This document shows, in pieces, positions 1 through 8,517 of a stretch of 64,000 bases of DNA. The translations under genes and the position numbers were made by a program. Each line of letters begins with the position of its first letter. Positions within the stretch are counted from its first letter, which is position 1. Source of the DNA: Ruminiclostridium cellobioparum DSM 1351 = ATCC 15832 (lineage in GTDB: Bacteria > Bacillota > Clostridia > Acetivibrionales > DSM-1351); assembly GCF_000621505.1 (NCBI RefSeq), contig NZ_JHYD01000030.1, positions 1 through 64,000 of the forward strand, given 5' to 3'. The notes below the pieces were generated by a model that was given only the letters and a program-made list of their open reading frames with translations, searched no databases and was not told where the DNA came from.

Positions 1-233
1 TTCAGATAATCATTGACAGCTGACTGTTTTAATACGGAAGAATATCTACTTGCTTGACTACTTGTTCTTAATCCTTCAAATCCAAAAGCATTGTATAGAC
101 GGATCCAACCCTTTAGTGCGCCTTGACTCATTTCGTATATACGACATAATTCTCGAAATCCATAAGTGTTGTTAAGATATTCAATAATAATTTTCTCTTT
201 TTCAGCGTAGGAATATTTGTGTTTAAATGCCAT
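1..233 (-). CDS. IS3-family transposase OrfA, N-terminal part (partial)
   Basis: The first 77 codons of a helix-turn-helix transposase subunit, which binds the element's ends and in IS3 elements is normally joined to the DDE-bearing OrfB by programmed frameshifting. The start is ATG at 233, preceded by TAGGAGGGAG at good spacing. The protein begins MAFKHKYSYAEKEKII and continues with EYLNNTYGFRELCRIYEMSQ and GALKGWIRLYNAFG, the basic tri-helical pattern of the OrfA/HTH_28 domain. The frame is open to the window edge. Family assignment is by recognition of the pattern; the exact IS name cannot be given. Confidence 0.75.
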   Translation of the reverse strand, partial: MAFKHKYSYAEKEKIIIEYLNNTYGFRELCRIYEMSQGALKGWIRLYNAFGFEGLRTSSQASRYSSVLKQSAVNDYL

Positions 234-328
234 AAAATATACTCCCTCCTAAGTGACAAGTTTTTATTATTTTAATTGTCTACCTAGAAGGGAGCATATC
301 ACTACTAATAATCAGTAGTTTTGCGACA
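1..328 (-). mobile_element. IS3-family insertion sequence, left-end part, cut by the window edge
   Basis: The first ~328 bases look like the left end of an IS3-family (IS150-like) element running out of the window. They hold a transposase OrfA start preceded by about 95 bases of non-coding DNA. Read on the minus strand, the probable tip begins TGTCGCAAAACTACTG near 328, with the 5'-TG typical of IS3-family ends. A small hairpin (ACTACT/AGTAGT, 301-319) lies just inside. The other end and OrfB are outside the window, so the tip and any target duplication cannot be confirmed. The element sits only ~45 bases downstream of the yvyF stop codon. Confidence 0.6.
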
Positions 329-373
329 CTCCCGCATTATTCATAAATTTATAGCCCGGCTTTCGCCAATTAA

Positions 374-784
374 CTAAAAGTTTTTATTCAGGTATCTCAT
401 ACCCACACCCGGCTTCTTTATTTCCTTTTCATCCTTATCAGATTTTACATATGATCCGGAAATATCATTGTGGAGCTGATTCTGGCATTCATTGCAGAAT
501 CTGCCGGTTTTGATGGATTTACCGCATCTCTCACACTCGAGAATAATATTTGCCCCATCGGTAATTTCCAAACGTCCCTCTCTCAGGAACATCTTTATTT
601 TTTCCACACTTACATCGCAGTCCAGAGCAACCTGAGACAGTGTGGCTCCAGGAAATTCATACAGATAATCCTTTATCTTTTTAAAGACTTCTTCATCGGC
701 ATTTTTACAATCCAGGCAAATAGGTGGTCCTCCAATATAGTTGTACATTCGCCCGCAACGCCTGCAGTTTCTTAAATCCGGCAT
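374..784 (-). CDS. yvyF: YvyF-like flagellar-operon protein
   Basis: A 136-residue cytoplasmic protein of the YvyF family, found beside comF and flgM in flagellar operons of Firmicutes; its biochemical role is poorly known. Two Zn-ribbon-like halves are visible: Cys7/Cys10 with Cys24/Cys27, and Cys85/Cys88 with Cys98/Cys101. Between them (about 32-70) is a helix-turn-helix-like segment containing TLSQVALDCDVSVEKIKMFL. The chosen ATG at 784 lies 5 nt behind GGGGGAG; an upstream in-frame extension of six residues would bury this site. It follows comF closely, as in Bacillus and Clostridium. The flgM expected next is not seen because an insertion sequence begins ~45 bases after the stop. Confidence 0.8.
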   Translation of the reverse strand: MPDLRNCRRCGRMYNYIGGPPICLDCKNADEEVFKKIKDYLYEFPGATLSQVALDCDVSVEKIKMFLREGRLEITDGANIILECERCGKSIKTGRFCNECQNQLHNDISGSYVKSDKDEKEIKKPGVGMRYLNKNF

Positions 785-826
785 ATGCTCTCCCCCTAAC
801 ACTAAATGTTATATACAGGTAAAATG

Positions 827-1498
827 TCAGTAATCCATTCTTGTCGTAGCTATAACTCCTGCAATGACCCTGTTTGCACCCGCATCTTTTAAAGCCTTGC
901 TGCACTGGTTGACAGTATTTCCAGTAGTGATAATATCGTCCACCAGCAAAATATCTTTGCCGGCGACCTTCCCTGGAAAAACCACCCTGAAAACTCCCTC
1001 CAGGTTTGCCAGCCGTTCTGCCTTGCTTAACAAGCTTTGGTTCCGGGTCTCCATGGTTTTAATAAGTACGTTGTTTTCAAACCTTATACCCAACTGACCG
1101 GCTGCATACCCGGCTATCAAAGCAGCCTGATTGTATCCTCTCTGTTTCTGCCTGCTTTTATGCATGGGTACAGGAATGACAATATCGATATTCCCCAACT
1201 GTTCGGTGTTCTGAACCTTTAATGCAATCAGCTTGCCAAATGCCCGGTAGTATGAAGGTTTACCGGCAAACTTGTATCTCCTCAGGGAATCTTTCAAAGA
1301 ATCACAGTATTTACCTACACATATCATCCCATCACAATAGGTTTCATGGTCTTCAGGCAAGTTCAGCAAATTGACCCCGTTATTAAAATAGTCCATATCC
1401 AGGGCACAAGGCTCACATATACAGATAGGACTTCCCGGTGATAATATACTGTTGCAGATGCTGCACCTTGGAGGAAATAAAATCTCTAGCAGGCTTAT
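827..1498 (-). CDS. comF: ComF family phosphoribosyltransferase-like protein, apparent AUA start
   Basis: ComF proteins are needed for uptake or processing of transforming DNA in competent bacteria and carry a type I phosphoribosyltransferase fold. The PRPP-binding motif DILLVDDIITTGNTV is near residues 182-196 and the usual PVPMH..RQ.QRGYNQ segment lies before it. The first ATG is at 1396, but the frame stays open upstream and encodes the expected N-terminal zinc finger (Cys12, Cys15, Cys26/28, Cys31) and the typical opening SLLEILFPPRC. No ATG, GTG or TTG occurs there. An ATA codon at 1498 sits 6 nt behind AGGAGGAGG, exactly where the start should be, giving 223 residues, the family's normal size. 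Starting at 1396 would delete the zinc finger. Confidence 0.8.
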   Translation of the reverse strand: MSLLEILFPPRCSICNSILSPGSPICICEPCALDMDYFNNGVNLLNLPEDHETYCDGMICVGKYCDSLKDSLRRYKFAGKPSYYRAFGKLIALKVQNTEQLGNIDIVIPVPMHKSRQKQRGYNQAALIAGYAAGQLGIRFENNVLIKTMETRNQSLLSKAERLANLEGVFRVVFPGKVAGKDILLVDDIITTGNTVNQCSKALKDAGANRVIAGVIATTRMDY

Positions 1499-1623
1499 AA
1501 GTACCCTCCTCCTATATACGGAACGCTGTTATTCTTAATTTCATTTTACATCAGTTTGTTATGTTATGCAATATTACATTATTCCCATATTTATACTATG
1601 ATGTACCTGTTTTTGACATAAAT

Positions 1624-4038
1624 CTATATTCTTAGCAGTTCACATAACATTGAATTTCTTTCGTTTATTTTTACATTGGATACCATTACTTTTACAGCTT
1701 TTTTCTGTCCTATTATGCAGGCCATCTTTTTTGCTCTGGTTACGGCAGTATAGCCCAGATTGCGGTTAAGCATTATATAATTTCTCATATGACAAAGAAT
1801 AATGGCAGCTTCGCACTGGGAACCCTGCATCTTGTGAACTGTAAGACTATAGGCAAGGTCTATCTCCTCCAGTTCATTTATCTGATAAATTATAATAAAG
1901 TCATCATATTGAACTGCAACTCTTTTTTCAGACGCAATTGTACTGTTTATGTCGTCATCCCCGGAAGCATCGCCGGCCTCACTAATTTGAGATATCTCCA
2001 TGATCCTTCCGATATCCCCGTTAAAGACGCCGCAATTTTCTTCAGCAACATACCTTCCGGTAAGCGGATCTTTGTGATAATGAGGGGACTCATAGTTATT
2101 GCTCAGGTGGATAACCTTATCACCTTCCCTGAAGGTGCTGTTGCCCCTCTTAATTTCGGCCTTGTCTGCGGCTGCCGGATTTATAAGCTCCTGAATGGCC
2201 TTGTTCATTTCGTAGGTTCCAATTTCCGAGGTCTTTTGGGGGCAAATCACCTGCACGTCGTCAATGGTATAGTTATACCCGGTCATCAGCCTGGTCAGCG
2301 CCTCGAGAGTCTTTTTTATAACCCTGTTTTTATCCTCTTCCTCTATAATGAAGAAATCTTTGTTCTCATTTATGATTTCAGGCATTTCGCCGTTAATTAT
2401 CCTGTTTGCATTGGATATGATGCCCGAACCGTCAGCCTGGCGCTTTATGACATTCAGCTTTACAGTCCTGATGATTCCGCTCTTGATCATATCGTCCAGT
2501 ACATTTCCCGCGCCAACCGACGGGAGCTGCTGTGTATCCCCAATCATAACCACAGCAGTGCCGGGCGAAATAGCCGTAAACAGTGCGTGTGCAAGGTCTA
2601 TGCTCAACATCGAGCTTTCATCCACTACAATCAAATCATAGGGAAGTTCGTTCCCCTGCCTGTAAAAAAATCCCTTGTTCTCATATGAAAACTGCAGCAG
2701 GCGGTGAAGGGTCATAGCTTCAAAACCCGTAATCTCTGTGAGCCGTTTTGCGGCTTTTCCCGTGGGTGCCGCCAGCATGAAGCTCATTTCCGCCTGATTT
2801 TCAAAATATCTCTGCAGGACATATATCATACACTCAACCGTTGTAGTTTTACCGCTTCCCGCCGAACCGGTCAGTATGAGCAGATTTGTATCAAAAACCG
2901 CCTTGACTGCTTCCTTCTGCATACTTTCGAGTTCAAAACCACGGATGGCTTCAAATTCCTCAATCAGCTTGTCTACATGACACATCCGTACGTCGGGCTG
3001 GCAGCGCACTATCTCCTTGATGGCAACGGCAGTTTCGTACTCCATTTTATACATTTCCTTTGTATACACAGCTTCGAAGCTTTCCTGGTTTTCCGAATAG
3101 GTTAAATTTACGAAGTTGCCGGTCTTAACCATTCTGACATAAGCTTCTTCCAGCTCGGCTGCCGATATGGTATCTGTTTCGTCGCTTAATGCCTTTGCCG
3201 TCATTTCCAGCAGCCTGTCCTTGAAAAGATAGCAGTGTCCGTCGGCTTCCGCAGTTTCAAGTACACTTTTAAGCGCGGACTCAAGTCTGAATATGGAGTG
3301 CGGGTCAATACCCAGCTTTTTTGCAATTTCATCACAGCTCTTGAAGCCAAAACCCTTGATATTTGCGAACATATATGGATTCTGTTCGGCAATGGCAATG
3401 GATGTGCCCTTGAAGGTGTTATATATTTTCATGGCTTTTGCAGAAGATACTCCAAACTTCTGAAAGAAAATCATGACATTTTGATACTCCATGTTTTCCA
3501 TATAGGAATCATGGATGACTCTGGCTTTATCGGGTGAGATTCCTCTTATCCTTGTCAGGGACAAAGGCTCGTTTTTTATTATCTCAAGGGTTTTGCTGCC
3601 AAAGCCCTCAACATAGCCCGAACCGGATTTATACCCCGATACTATATTCCTTGCTGTCTTTTCGCCCACACCCTTGATTATTCCGCAGGACAAAAAGGAA
3701 ATTATCCCTTCATCGGTAGCAGGCTCAATAAATTCCACAGTGTCGGCCTTAAGCTGCTTTTCTCCTCTGTAGGCAGCCACCGTACCCGTTACTTTGCTGG
3801 GCAGTACGGCACAGTGTTCATTGACTTCGTAATAGCCCGTCACACTTATCTGGTCGGCAGCCTCGTGTTCAAAACCGTCTTCATCTATTATTCTCTCAAT
3901 GTCAAAGGTATAGATTTTGTACCCGTTTTCCGAATTTTCATATATTTTATAATCAAATCTTCCGATGATGCTTAAGTTCGTACCTACAGCATAACTGTCA
4001 AAAGAAAATCTTTGCTGCTGAAACTGCCCAATTGCCAT
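1624..4038 (-). CDS. recD2: RecD2-like ATP-dependent DNA helicase (SF1)
   Basis: An 804-residue superfamily 1B 5'-3' DNA helicase of the RecD2 (RecD/TraA-like) family, found in bacteria without needing RecBC. Visible in order: an N-terminal OB-like domain; helix-hairpin-helix repeats (IIKGVGEKTA, LTRIRGISPDKA, NIKGFGFKS) around residues 130-260; Walker A GSAGSGKTT near 391; Walker B LIVVDESS near 467; and the C-terminal UvrD-like motif SLTVHKMQGSQ near 730, followed by YTAVTRAKK. The ATG at 4038 has GATGGAGAT upstream; a start at 4131 is possible but adds residues unlike the family. A terminator-like hairpin lies upstream, so the gene probably has its own promoter. Confidence 0.9.
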   Translation of the reverse strand: MAIGQFQQQRFSFDSYAVGTNLSIIGRFDYKIYENSENGYKIYTFDIERIIDEDGFEHEAADQISVTGYYEVNEHCAVLPSKVTGTVAAYRGEKQLKADTVEFIEPATDEGIISFLSCGIIKGVGEKTARNIVSGYKSGSGYVEGFGSKTLEIIKNEPLSLTRIRGISPDKARVIHDSYMENMEYQNVMIFFQKFGVSSAKAMKIYNTFKGTSIAIAEQNPYMFANIKGFGFKSCDEIAKKLGIDPHSIFRLESALKSVLETAEADGHCYLFKDRLLEMTAKALSDETDTISAAELEEAYVRMVKTGNFVNLTYSENQESFEAVYTKEMYKMEYETAVAIKEIVRCQPDVRMCHVDKLIEEFEAIRGFELESMQKEAVKAVFDTNLLILTGSAGSGKTTTVECMIYVLQRYFENQAEMSFMLAAPTGKAAKRLTEITGFEAMTLHRLLQFSYENKGFFYRQGNELPYDLIVVDESSMLSIDLAHALFTAISPGTAVVMIGDTQQLPSVGAGNVLDDMIKSGIIRTVKLNVIKRQADGSGIISNANRIINGEMPEIINENKDFFIIEEEDKNRVIKKTLEALTRLMTGYNYTIDDVQVICPQKTSEIGTYEMNKAIQELINPAAADKAEIKRGNSTFREGDKVIHLSNNYESPHYHKDPLTGRYVAEENCGVFNGDIGRIMEISQISEAGDASGDDDINSTIASEKRVAVQYDDFIIIYQINELEEIDLAYSLTVHKMQGSQCEAAIILCHMRNYIMLNRNLGYTAVTRAKKMACIIGQKKAVKVMVSNVKINERNSMLCELLRI

Positions 4039-4182
4039 AACATCTCCATCTGTGTGCCAACAGCCAAACCATGTGCACACTGTAAAATTATAATATTTAC
4101 CCAATGGTCTGTGACCGACCTTACTTTTCACTATAAATAATATCGTATTTTGTCCGCACCATCAAGAATTAGAGCATATAAG

Positions 4183-4226
4183 AAAAAAAATCCCTCCGGC
4201 TGCGGTTTATACACCCCGGAGGAATT
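4183..4226 (-). terminator. Rho-independent terminator of the small membrane protein gene
   Basis: On the minus strand, complementary arms ATTCCTCCGG and CCGGAGGGAT enclose a loop of about 16 nt and are followed by eight T residues. It lies 25 nt after the stop codon of the gene at 4251-4598, just before the helicase gene. Confidence 0.85.
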
Positions 4227-4250
4227 CCACATTTTTATGTAGGCCCATAT

Positions 4251-4598
4251 TTATGAAGTTTTGTTTTTATAGAATATGCAATCCCTGTCCTCAAAGGAGC
4301 ATACCTCCAGAAGCGGGAACTGATTTTCAAGCTTTCTCAATAACTTCAAGGTTTCGTCCTTTGAGTTCATATCGACCACTATAAAATTGCCGTTTATGGC
4401 TATATTCCGTACAAACTTGCTTTCCATTGCATCTCTGACCATTCTTTCAATGTTCTGCTCCTGGTCGTTAACCAGGAGAACCAGATTCGCTTTTTCTACA
4501 AAGTATTTTTTCCTGCCCATCAATTTAAAGATGTCCAAAAACAGACTAATAAGTCCAAATATGGCCAGAAGTGAAAGTATTGCGTAGTCTATACCCAT
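4251..4598 (-). CDS. Small membrane-anchored protein resembling part of a GT2 glycosyltransferase
   Basis: A 115-residue protein with one N-terminal membrane segment (about residues 3-24, YAILSLLAIFGLISLFLDIF) and a soluble tail. The tail has an alternating strand/helix pattern, NLVLLVNDQEQNIERMV followed by FIVVDMNSKDETLKLLRKLE. This resembles the first beta-alpha units of family 2 glycosyltransferases, where a VVDx(S)xD motif binds the nucleotide sugar, but the rest of that fold is missing. ATG at 4598 has AGGGAG 8 nt upstream. It ends at a clear terminator. No function can be assigned; small proteins of this kind occur widely in clostridia. Confidence 0.6.
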   Translation of the reverse strand: MGIDYAILSLLAIFGLISLFLDIFKLMGRKKYFVEKANLVLLVNDQEQNIERMVRDAMESKFVRNIAINGNFIVVDMNSKDETLKLLRKLENQFPLLEVCSFEDRDCIFYKNKTS

Positions 4599-4655
4599 AT
4601 TTATCACTCCCTAAAATTTGTCGTACCATATTTTATGAAGTGTAACGGGTATGTG

Positions 4656-5954
4656 TTACAGGGCCCGGCAGACTTTTACCTTTGATACCTTCTTTTCCTC
4701 CACCTCTTCCACTTTAAATACAAACTCATTGAACTCTATGGTGGGTTCGTCTCCTTTTTCAGGAATCCTGCCTATCTGCCCAATAATAAATCCGCTCAGA
4801 GTTTCATAGTCATCAACCGGCAGAGTTGCTCCAAGAATCTCCTGCGCTTCATCCAGGCTGATTGAACCTTTTATTATAAATGTGTTGTCGTCGATTTTTT
4901 CCAATTCTTTTTCTTCATCATCATCTTCATCAAAAATATTGCCTACTATCTCTTCAATTAAATCTTCAAGTGTAACAATTCCGGCGGTGCCGCCATACTC
5001 GTCAATAATTATTGCCATATGTGTCTTGTTTTGCTGAAGCTCCTTGAAAAGCTCATCAGTTCTTTTGGATTCGGGCACAAAATAAGGCTGCCTTATCAAT
5101 TCTTTCAAGCTGAAGTTTGACATATCATCATTTGTAACAAATTTGAAAGCATATTTTGAATGCATTACTCCTACTATATTATCTATGTTATCCTCATACA
5201 CCGGTATCCTGGAGTACTTTTCGTTATTTATAAAATCAATAACTTCACGCAGACTTGCATCTATGGGAAGTGCCGCTATATCCGTCCTGTGCGTCATTAT
5301 ATCCGAAACGGTCTTATTATTGAATTCGAAGATGTTGTTAATCATCTCTTTTTCGCTTACATGTATGGCTCCTTTTTCCTCTCCAACATCAACCATCATC
5401 CTGATTTCTTCTTCAGTAACCTGATCCTCTTCGGCATTGGGATCAACACCGAACAGCCTCACAAAAAAGTTGGTGGAGACAGTCAGCATTTTTACAAACG
5501 GTGCAGTTAAAACCGAAAGAATTTGCAGCGGACCGGCTACAAATCTGGCGATAGGCTCAGCTTTTTTCATGGCCAGCCTTTTTGGTACAAGCTCACCCAG
5601 AACCAGTGTAAAATATGACAATATCATGGTTATTACCAGCATTGATGCCGTTTTAAGCCAAACTTCAGGTACCGGTACCCCAACTGATACCAGGAACCTA
5701 ACCAGCGGTTCGGCAAAAGTCTCTGAAGCAAATGCACTGGCTAAAAACCCTGCCAGGGTGATTCCTATCTGAATGGTAGCTAAAAATTTGCTTGGCTCGG
5801 ACAAGAGATTCTGTAGAATTATTGCTTTTTTGTCCCCATCTTCAGCCTGCAAACGGATCTTATTATCATTTAATGATATCAATGCAATTTCTGAAGCTGC
5901 AAAAAAAGCATTCATAATTACAAGTATTACTAACACAAAAATTTCGGTAAACAA
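4656..5954 (-). CDS. CNNM/CorC-HlyC family membrane protein (hemolysin family, possible Mg2+/Co2+ transporter)
   Basis: A 432-residue protein with the CNNM (DUF21) transmembrane domain (about residues 1-190, several hydrophobic segments), a CBS pair (about 210-330) and a C-terminal CorC_HlyC domain (about 345-430). Motifs include NAFFAASEIALISLNDNKIRLQ at the N-terminus, the CBS-region acidic cluster VTEEEIRMMVDVGEEKG, and IIIDEYGGTAGIVTLEDLIEEIVG. Proteins of this family export or sense divalent metal ions; older annotations call them hemolysins. The start is TTG at 5954, 9 nt after GGAGG; the nearby ATG runs into a stop at once. A long leader with a terminator-like hairpin precedes it, suggesting attenuation. 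Confidence 0.88.
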   Translation of the reverse strand: MFTEIFVLVILVIMNAFFAASEIALISLNDNKIRLQAEDGDKKAIILQNLLSEPSKFLATIQIGITLAGFLASAFASETFAEPLVRFLVSVGVPVPEVWLKTASMLVITMILSYFTLVLGELVPKRLAMKKAEPIARFVAGPLQILSVLTAPFVKMLTVSTNFFVRLFGVDPNAEEDQVTEEEIRMMVDVGEEKGAIHVSEKEMINNIFEFNNKTVSDIMTHRTDIAALPIDASLREVIDFINNEKYSRIPVYEDNIDNIVGVMHSKYAFKFVTNDDMSNFSLKELIRQPYFVPESKRTDELFKELQQNKTHMAIIIDEYGGTAGIVTLEDLIEEIVGNIFDEDDDEEKELEKIDDNTFIIKGSISLDEAQEILGATLPVDDYETLSGFIIGQIGRIPEKGDEPTIEFNEFVFKVEEVEEKKVSKVKVCRAL

Positions 5955-6005
5955 TTATTCCATCCTCCATCTGAATAAACTTAATAAAAAATTATTTTCC
6001 AGGTA

Positions 6006-6209
6006 ATAAAAAAAGACACACCAATCCAGGGCAAGGACTGTCAGAGTCTTCTAAAATAGCTCTTTTTATTAATAATTCCCTTATTAAGCAATATCCAGCG
6101 GAACGCCGTACTATGATTGCACGTACCCTCAGGATTATCGTCCATACTATTATTAACCCCCCTGTTACATTTTTATAAATAATTTACAATATTTTTATCA
6201 AAGTGTCAA
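6006..6209 (-). promoter_or_regulatory. Promoter and structured leader with terminator-like hairpin upstream of the CNNM gene
   Basis: A good sigma-A-like promoter on the minus strand has TTGACA at 6209-6204, a 17-bp spacer and TAAATT at 6186-6181. The predicted ~220-nt leader holds a strong hairpin at 6120-6088 (outer stem GCAAT/ATTGC, inner AGCGG/CCGT), then a hairpin-plus-T7 element (AAGAC...GTCTTTTTTT, 6050-6008) about 50 nt before the start codon. This is the layout of a transcription-attenuating leader such as a riboswitch. It does not match the M-box or Mn2+ riboswitch consensus as I remember them, so the ligand is unknown. Confidence 0.55.
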
Positions 6210-6500
6210 ATCATACAAAGTAAAATTCCGCTGAATCTGCTCAAAATGCTGAAATCTACATCGCTCATCCGCTCCCGTTCTTTATTTTAGTATTTATCTC
6301 ACCTTCCGTTGTTTTTAAAAATCAGCCATTATATTATTTTTCATTAATATTATATGCCGCACCCGGTCATAATATTTTAGAATTAATGAACAGGAAAGAG
6401 AAAATATGCACATAAACAGAGAGTGTTTCTCTGCCTTATGGCTGATAATACACCCTCTAGGAAATTTTTTAAGTTTATACCGAACTTTTTCTGAATTATT

Positions 6501-7691
6501 TTATAGTCCGGCTTCTTTTTTCAGTATTTCGGCAATATCTGTTTTCTCCCAGGTAAAGTCTGCGTCATTTCTTCCGAAATGTCCGTATGCAGCAGTCTTT
6601 TTGAAGATGGGTCTTCTTAAGTCGAGAGTTTTTATTATTCCTGCCGGCCTGAGATCAAAGTGCCTGTTGATTAGCTCTGAAATCTTTTCCTCCGGAATGG
6701 CAGCCGTACCAAAGGTATCAACTAAAACTGATACAGGCTTTGCAACTCCGATGGCATATGCGAGCTGAACTTCACATTTTCTTGCAATGCCTGCGGCAAC
6801 TATATTTTTGGCGACATACCTTGCCGCATATGCTGCAGAACGGTCAACCTTGGTGGGATCCTTTCCCGAGAATGCTCCGCCGCCGTGTCTTGCGTAACCG
6901 CCGTAGGTATCAACTATAATCTTCCTTCCGGTCAATCCAGAGTCGCCCTGGGGTCCACCCACCACAAACCTGCCTGTGGGATTGATAAAGTACCTGGTAT
7001 TGGCATCAAGCAGATTGGCAGGAATAACAGGCTTTATTACAAACTCCATCATGTCTCTTTCTATGATTTCATGGCTTACATCCGGACCATGCTGGGTTGA
7101 AATAACTATTGTATCCACTCTTACAGGCCTGTCTCCGTCATATTCAACAGTTACCTGGGACTTTCCGTCAGGTCTGAGGTAATCCAGTGCCCCATCCTTC
7201 CGAACCTCACTGAGTTTTTTGGAAAGCTTGTGTGCCAGTATTATTGGCATTGGCATCAATTCAGGTGTTTCATCACACGCAAAGCCGAACATCATTCCCT
7301 GGTCACCCGCTCCAATTGCCTGGATCTGAGCTTCGCTCATCTCTCCTGTCTTGGCTTCCAGAGCCTTGTCAACTCCCATAGCTATATCTGCCGACTGTTC
7401 ATCAATTGAAGTAAGCACTGCACAGGTTTCACTGTCAAAACCATATTTTGCTCTATCGTAGCCTATTTCTCTGATGGTATTTCTTACAACCTTTGGGATA
7501 TCAACATAACACTGAGTTGAAATTTCACCCATAACCATTACCATGCCGGTTGTTACTGCTGTCTCACAAGCCACTCTGGCCTGAGGATCCAGTTCATAAA
7601 TTGCATCCAATACCGCATCTGAAATCTGGTCGCAAATTTTATCCGGATGCCCTTCTGTTACTGATTCCGATGTAAATAGTCTCTTTGACAT
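6501..7691 (-). CDS. metK: S-adenosylmethionine synthetase
   Basis: A 396-residue cytoplasmic enzyme that makes S-adenosylmethionine from methionine and ATP. Diagnostic motifs are present: [11 protein letters not shown] at the N-terminus, [10 protein letters not shown] in the middle, and the phosphate-loop region [16 protein letters not shown]. Length matches the family. The ATG at 7691 has GGAGGT upstream; an in-frame extension further upstream would run into the riboswitch terminator and is not coding. Expression is controlled by a SAM-I riboswitch and terminator directly upstream, so high SAM should stop transcription. The gene is single, with an unrelated thioesterase gene upstream. Confidence 0.97.
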   Translation of the reverse strand: MSKRLFTSESVTEGHPDKICDQISDAVLDAIYELDPQARVACETAVTTGMVMVMGEISTQCYVDIPKVVRNTIREIGYDRAKYGFDSETCAVLTSIDEQSADIAMGVDKALEAKTGEMSEAQIQAIGAGDQGMMFGFACDETPELMPMPIILAHKLSKKLSEVRKDGALDYLRPDGKSQVTVEYDGDRPVRVDTIVISTQHGPDVSHEIIERDMMEFVIKPVIPANLLDANTRYFINPTGRFVVGGPQGDSGLTGRKIIVDTYGGYARHGGGAFSGKDPTKVDRSAAYAARYVAKNIVAAGIARKCEVQLAYAIGVAKPVSVLVDTFGTAAIPEEKISELINRHFDLRPAGIIKTLDLRRPIFKKTAAYGHFGRNDADFTWEKTDIAEILKKEAGL

Positions 7692-7753
7692 CTTTTGATA
7701 CCTCCATTTTATAATATTTAACATGAGGTCAGTTTTTATCCATTTCAAGGCAA

Positions 7754-7776
7754 TAAAAAAACCTCTTTCGAGGTTT
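7754..7776 (-). terminator. Riboswitch-controlled terminator of the metK leader
   Basis: On the minus strand, AACCTC-GAAA-GAGGTT is followed by seven T residues. It lies between the S-box aptamer and the metK start, where the SAM-bound aptamer would allow the terminator to form. Confidence 0.9.
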
Positions 7777-7806
7777 GTCATTTATCTTATAATATATAAT
7801 GATCAC

Positions 7807-7910
7807 CCCTCATCTTTCAGGCAGCATGCCTGCAGGAATTGGCACCGTACATGTTTAAATGTGGTTGCCGGGTTTCATAGGGCCGATTCCCTCCACCTCT
7901 CTTGATAAGG
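7807..7910 (-). ncRNA. SAM-I riboswitch (S-box) upstream of metK
   Basis: The minus strand carries the S-box core in order: CTTATCAAGAGAGGTGGAGG, CTATGAAACCCGGCAACC, GGTGCCAATTCCTGC and the closing GATGAGG that pairs with the 5' CTTATC arm (P1). These are the conserved SAM-binding and kink-turn segments of this class. It is followed by an intrinsic terminator and metK, the classical target. Confidence 0.95.
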
Positions 7911-7933
7911 ATAAAAATATTGACTTTGAATCT

Positions 7934-7962
7934 ATTAAATCATAAATTTGAAAAGCCGTCAA
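7934..7962 (-). promoter_or_regulatory. Promoter of metK leader
   Basis: TTGACG at 7962-7957 and TTTAAT at 7939-7934 are separated by 17 bp on the minus strand. This would start transcription near 7927, just before the S-box aptamer. The -35 box abuts the end of the thioesterase gene. Confidence 0.65.
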
Positions 7963-7968
7963 CAGCTT

Positions 7969-8358
7969 TTACAAAATTTTCCCATTGGTTTTTGCCATAA
8001 AACGATCTATATTGATGATAAATCTCTCATGCCTGCCTTCTCCGATTTTTTCCTTTTCATCAAAGGCTTCAACTGTGAAAACCAGACGCTTTCCATCAAC
8101 TTCTGTCAGCACAGCCTTTGCTGTTACCTTCGTCCCCATGGGTGTGGCTGCAGAGTGTTTAACATTTATCATTGTTCCCACCGAAGTGCTGCCCGCCGGC
8201 ATGAGTTCCTTGAGAGCATTGGTGGCTGCTTTTTCCATAAGTGCTATCATGGAGGGTGTCGCAAAAACCTCCAGCTCCCCGCTGCCCATTGTCTTTGCAG
8301 TATTACTGCCGTCTACAGGAACCGATGCTTCACCTGTTAATCCCATTGTAAATTCCAT
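7969..8358 (-). CDS. Hotdog-fold thioesterase (FlK/TlK-like)
   Basis: A 129-residue small protein of the thioesterase superfamily related to fluoroacetyl-CoA thioesterase. Recognisable features are the strand SGELEVFATPSMIALMEKAA, with the conserved TPSM.ALME helix start, then VGTMINVKHSAATPMG and GEGRHERFIIN, the usual order of the hotdog fold. It would hydrolyse an acyl-CoA in the cytoplasm; the natural substrate is not predictable. ATG at 8358 follows GGAG at 9 nt. A longer frame beginning nine codons upstream lacks a better site. It seems monocistronic. Confidence 0.8.
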   Translation of the reverse strand: MEFTMGLTGEASVPVDGSNTAKTMGSGELEVFATPSMIALMEKAATNALKELMPAGSTSVGTMINVKHSAATPMGTKVTAKAVLTEVDGKRLVFTVEAFDEKEKIGEGRHERFIINIDRFMAKTNGKIL

Positions 8359-8517
8359 AGTATTCTTCTCCTTCAATAATTCCATTTTAAAAATATAATA
8401 AGCACAGCCAACAGTAAAATAATTAACTGTTGAACTATGCTTTATTATACTCGCAGGTTCACCATATTAAAAGGAATAAATTCCTCTTTGGTGCTATTGA
8501 CCAAACTTTTCTCAATA

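Noticed and set aside
1789-2688. Long plus-strand open frames opposite the helicase gene
   Set aside because: They mirror a strongly recognised minus-strand gene, lack ribosome sites and show no protein family features.
4656-5954. True hemolysin (toxin) reading of the CNNM/HlyC gene
   Set aside because: The name is historical; the domain order CNNM-CBS-CorC_HlyC points to metal-ion transport.
5955-6209. M-box magnesium riboswitch before the CNNM gene
   Set aside because: The conserved M-box segments (such as TTAGGTGAGGCTCCT) are absent, so only an unclassified leader is reported.
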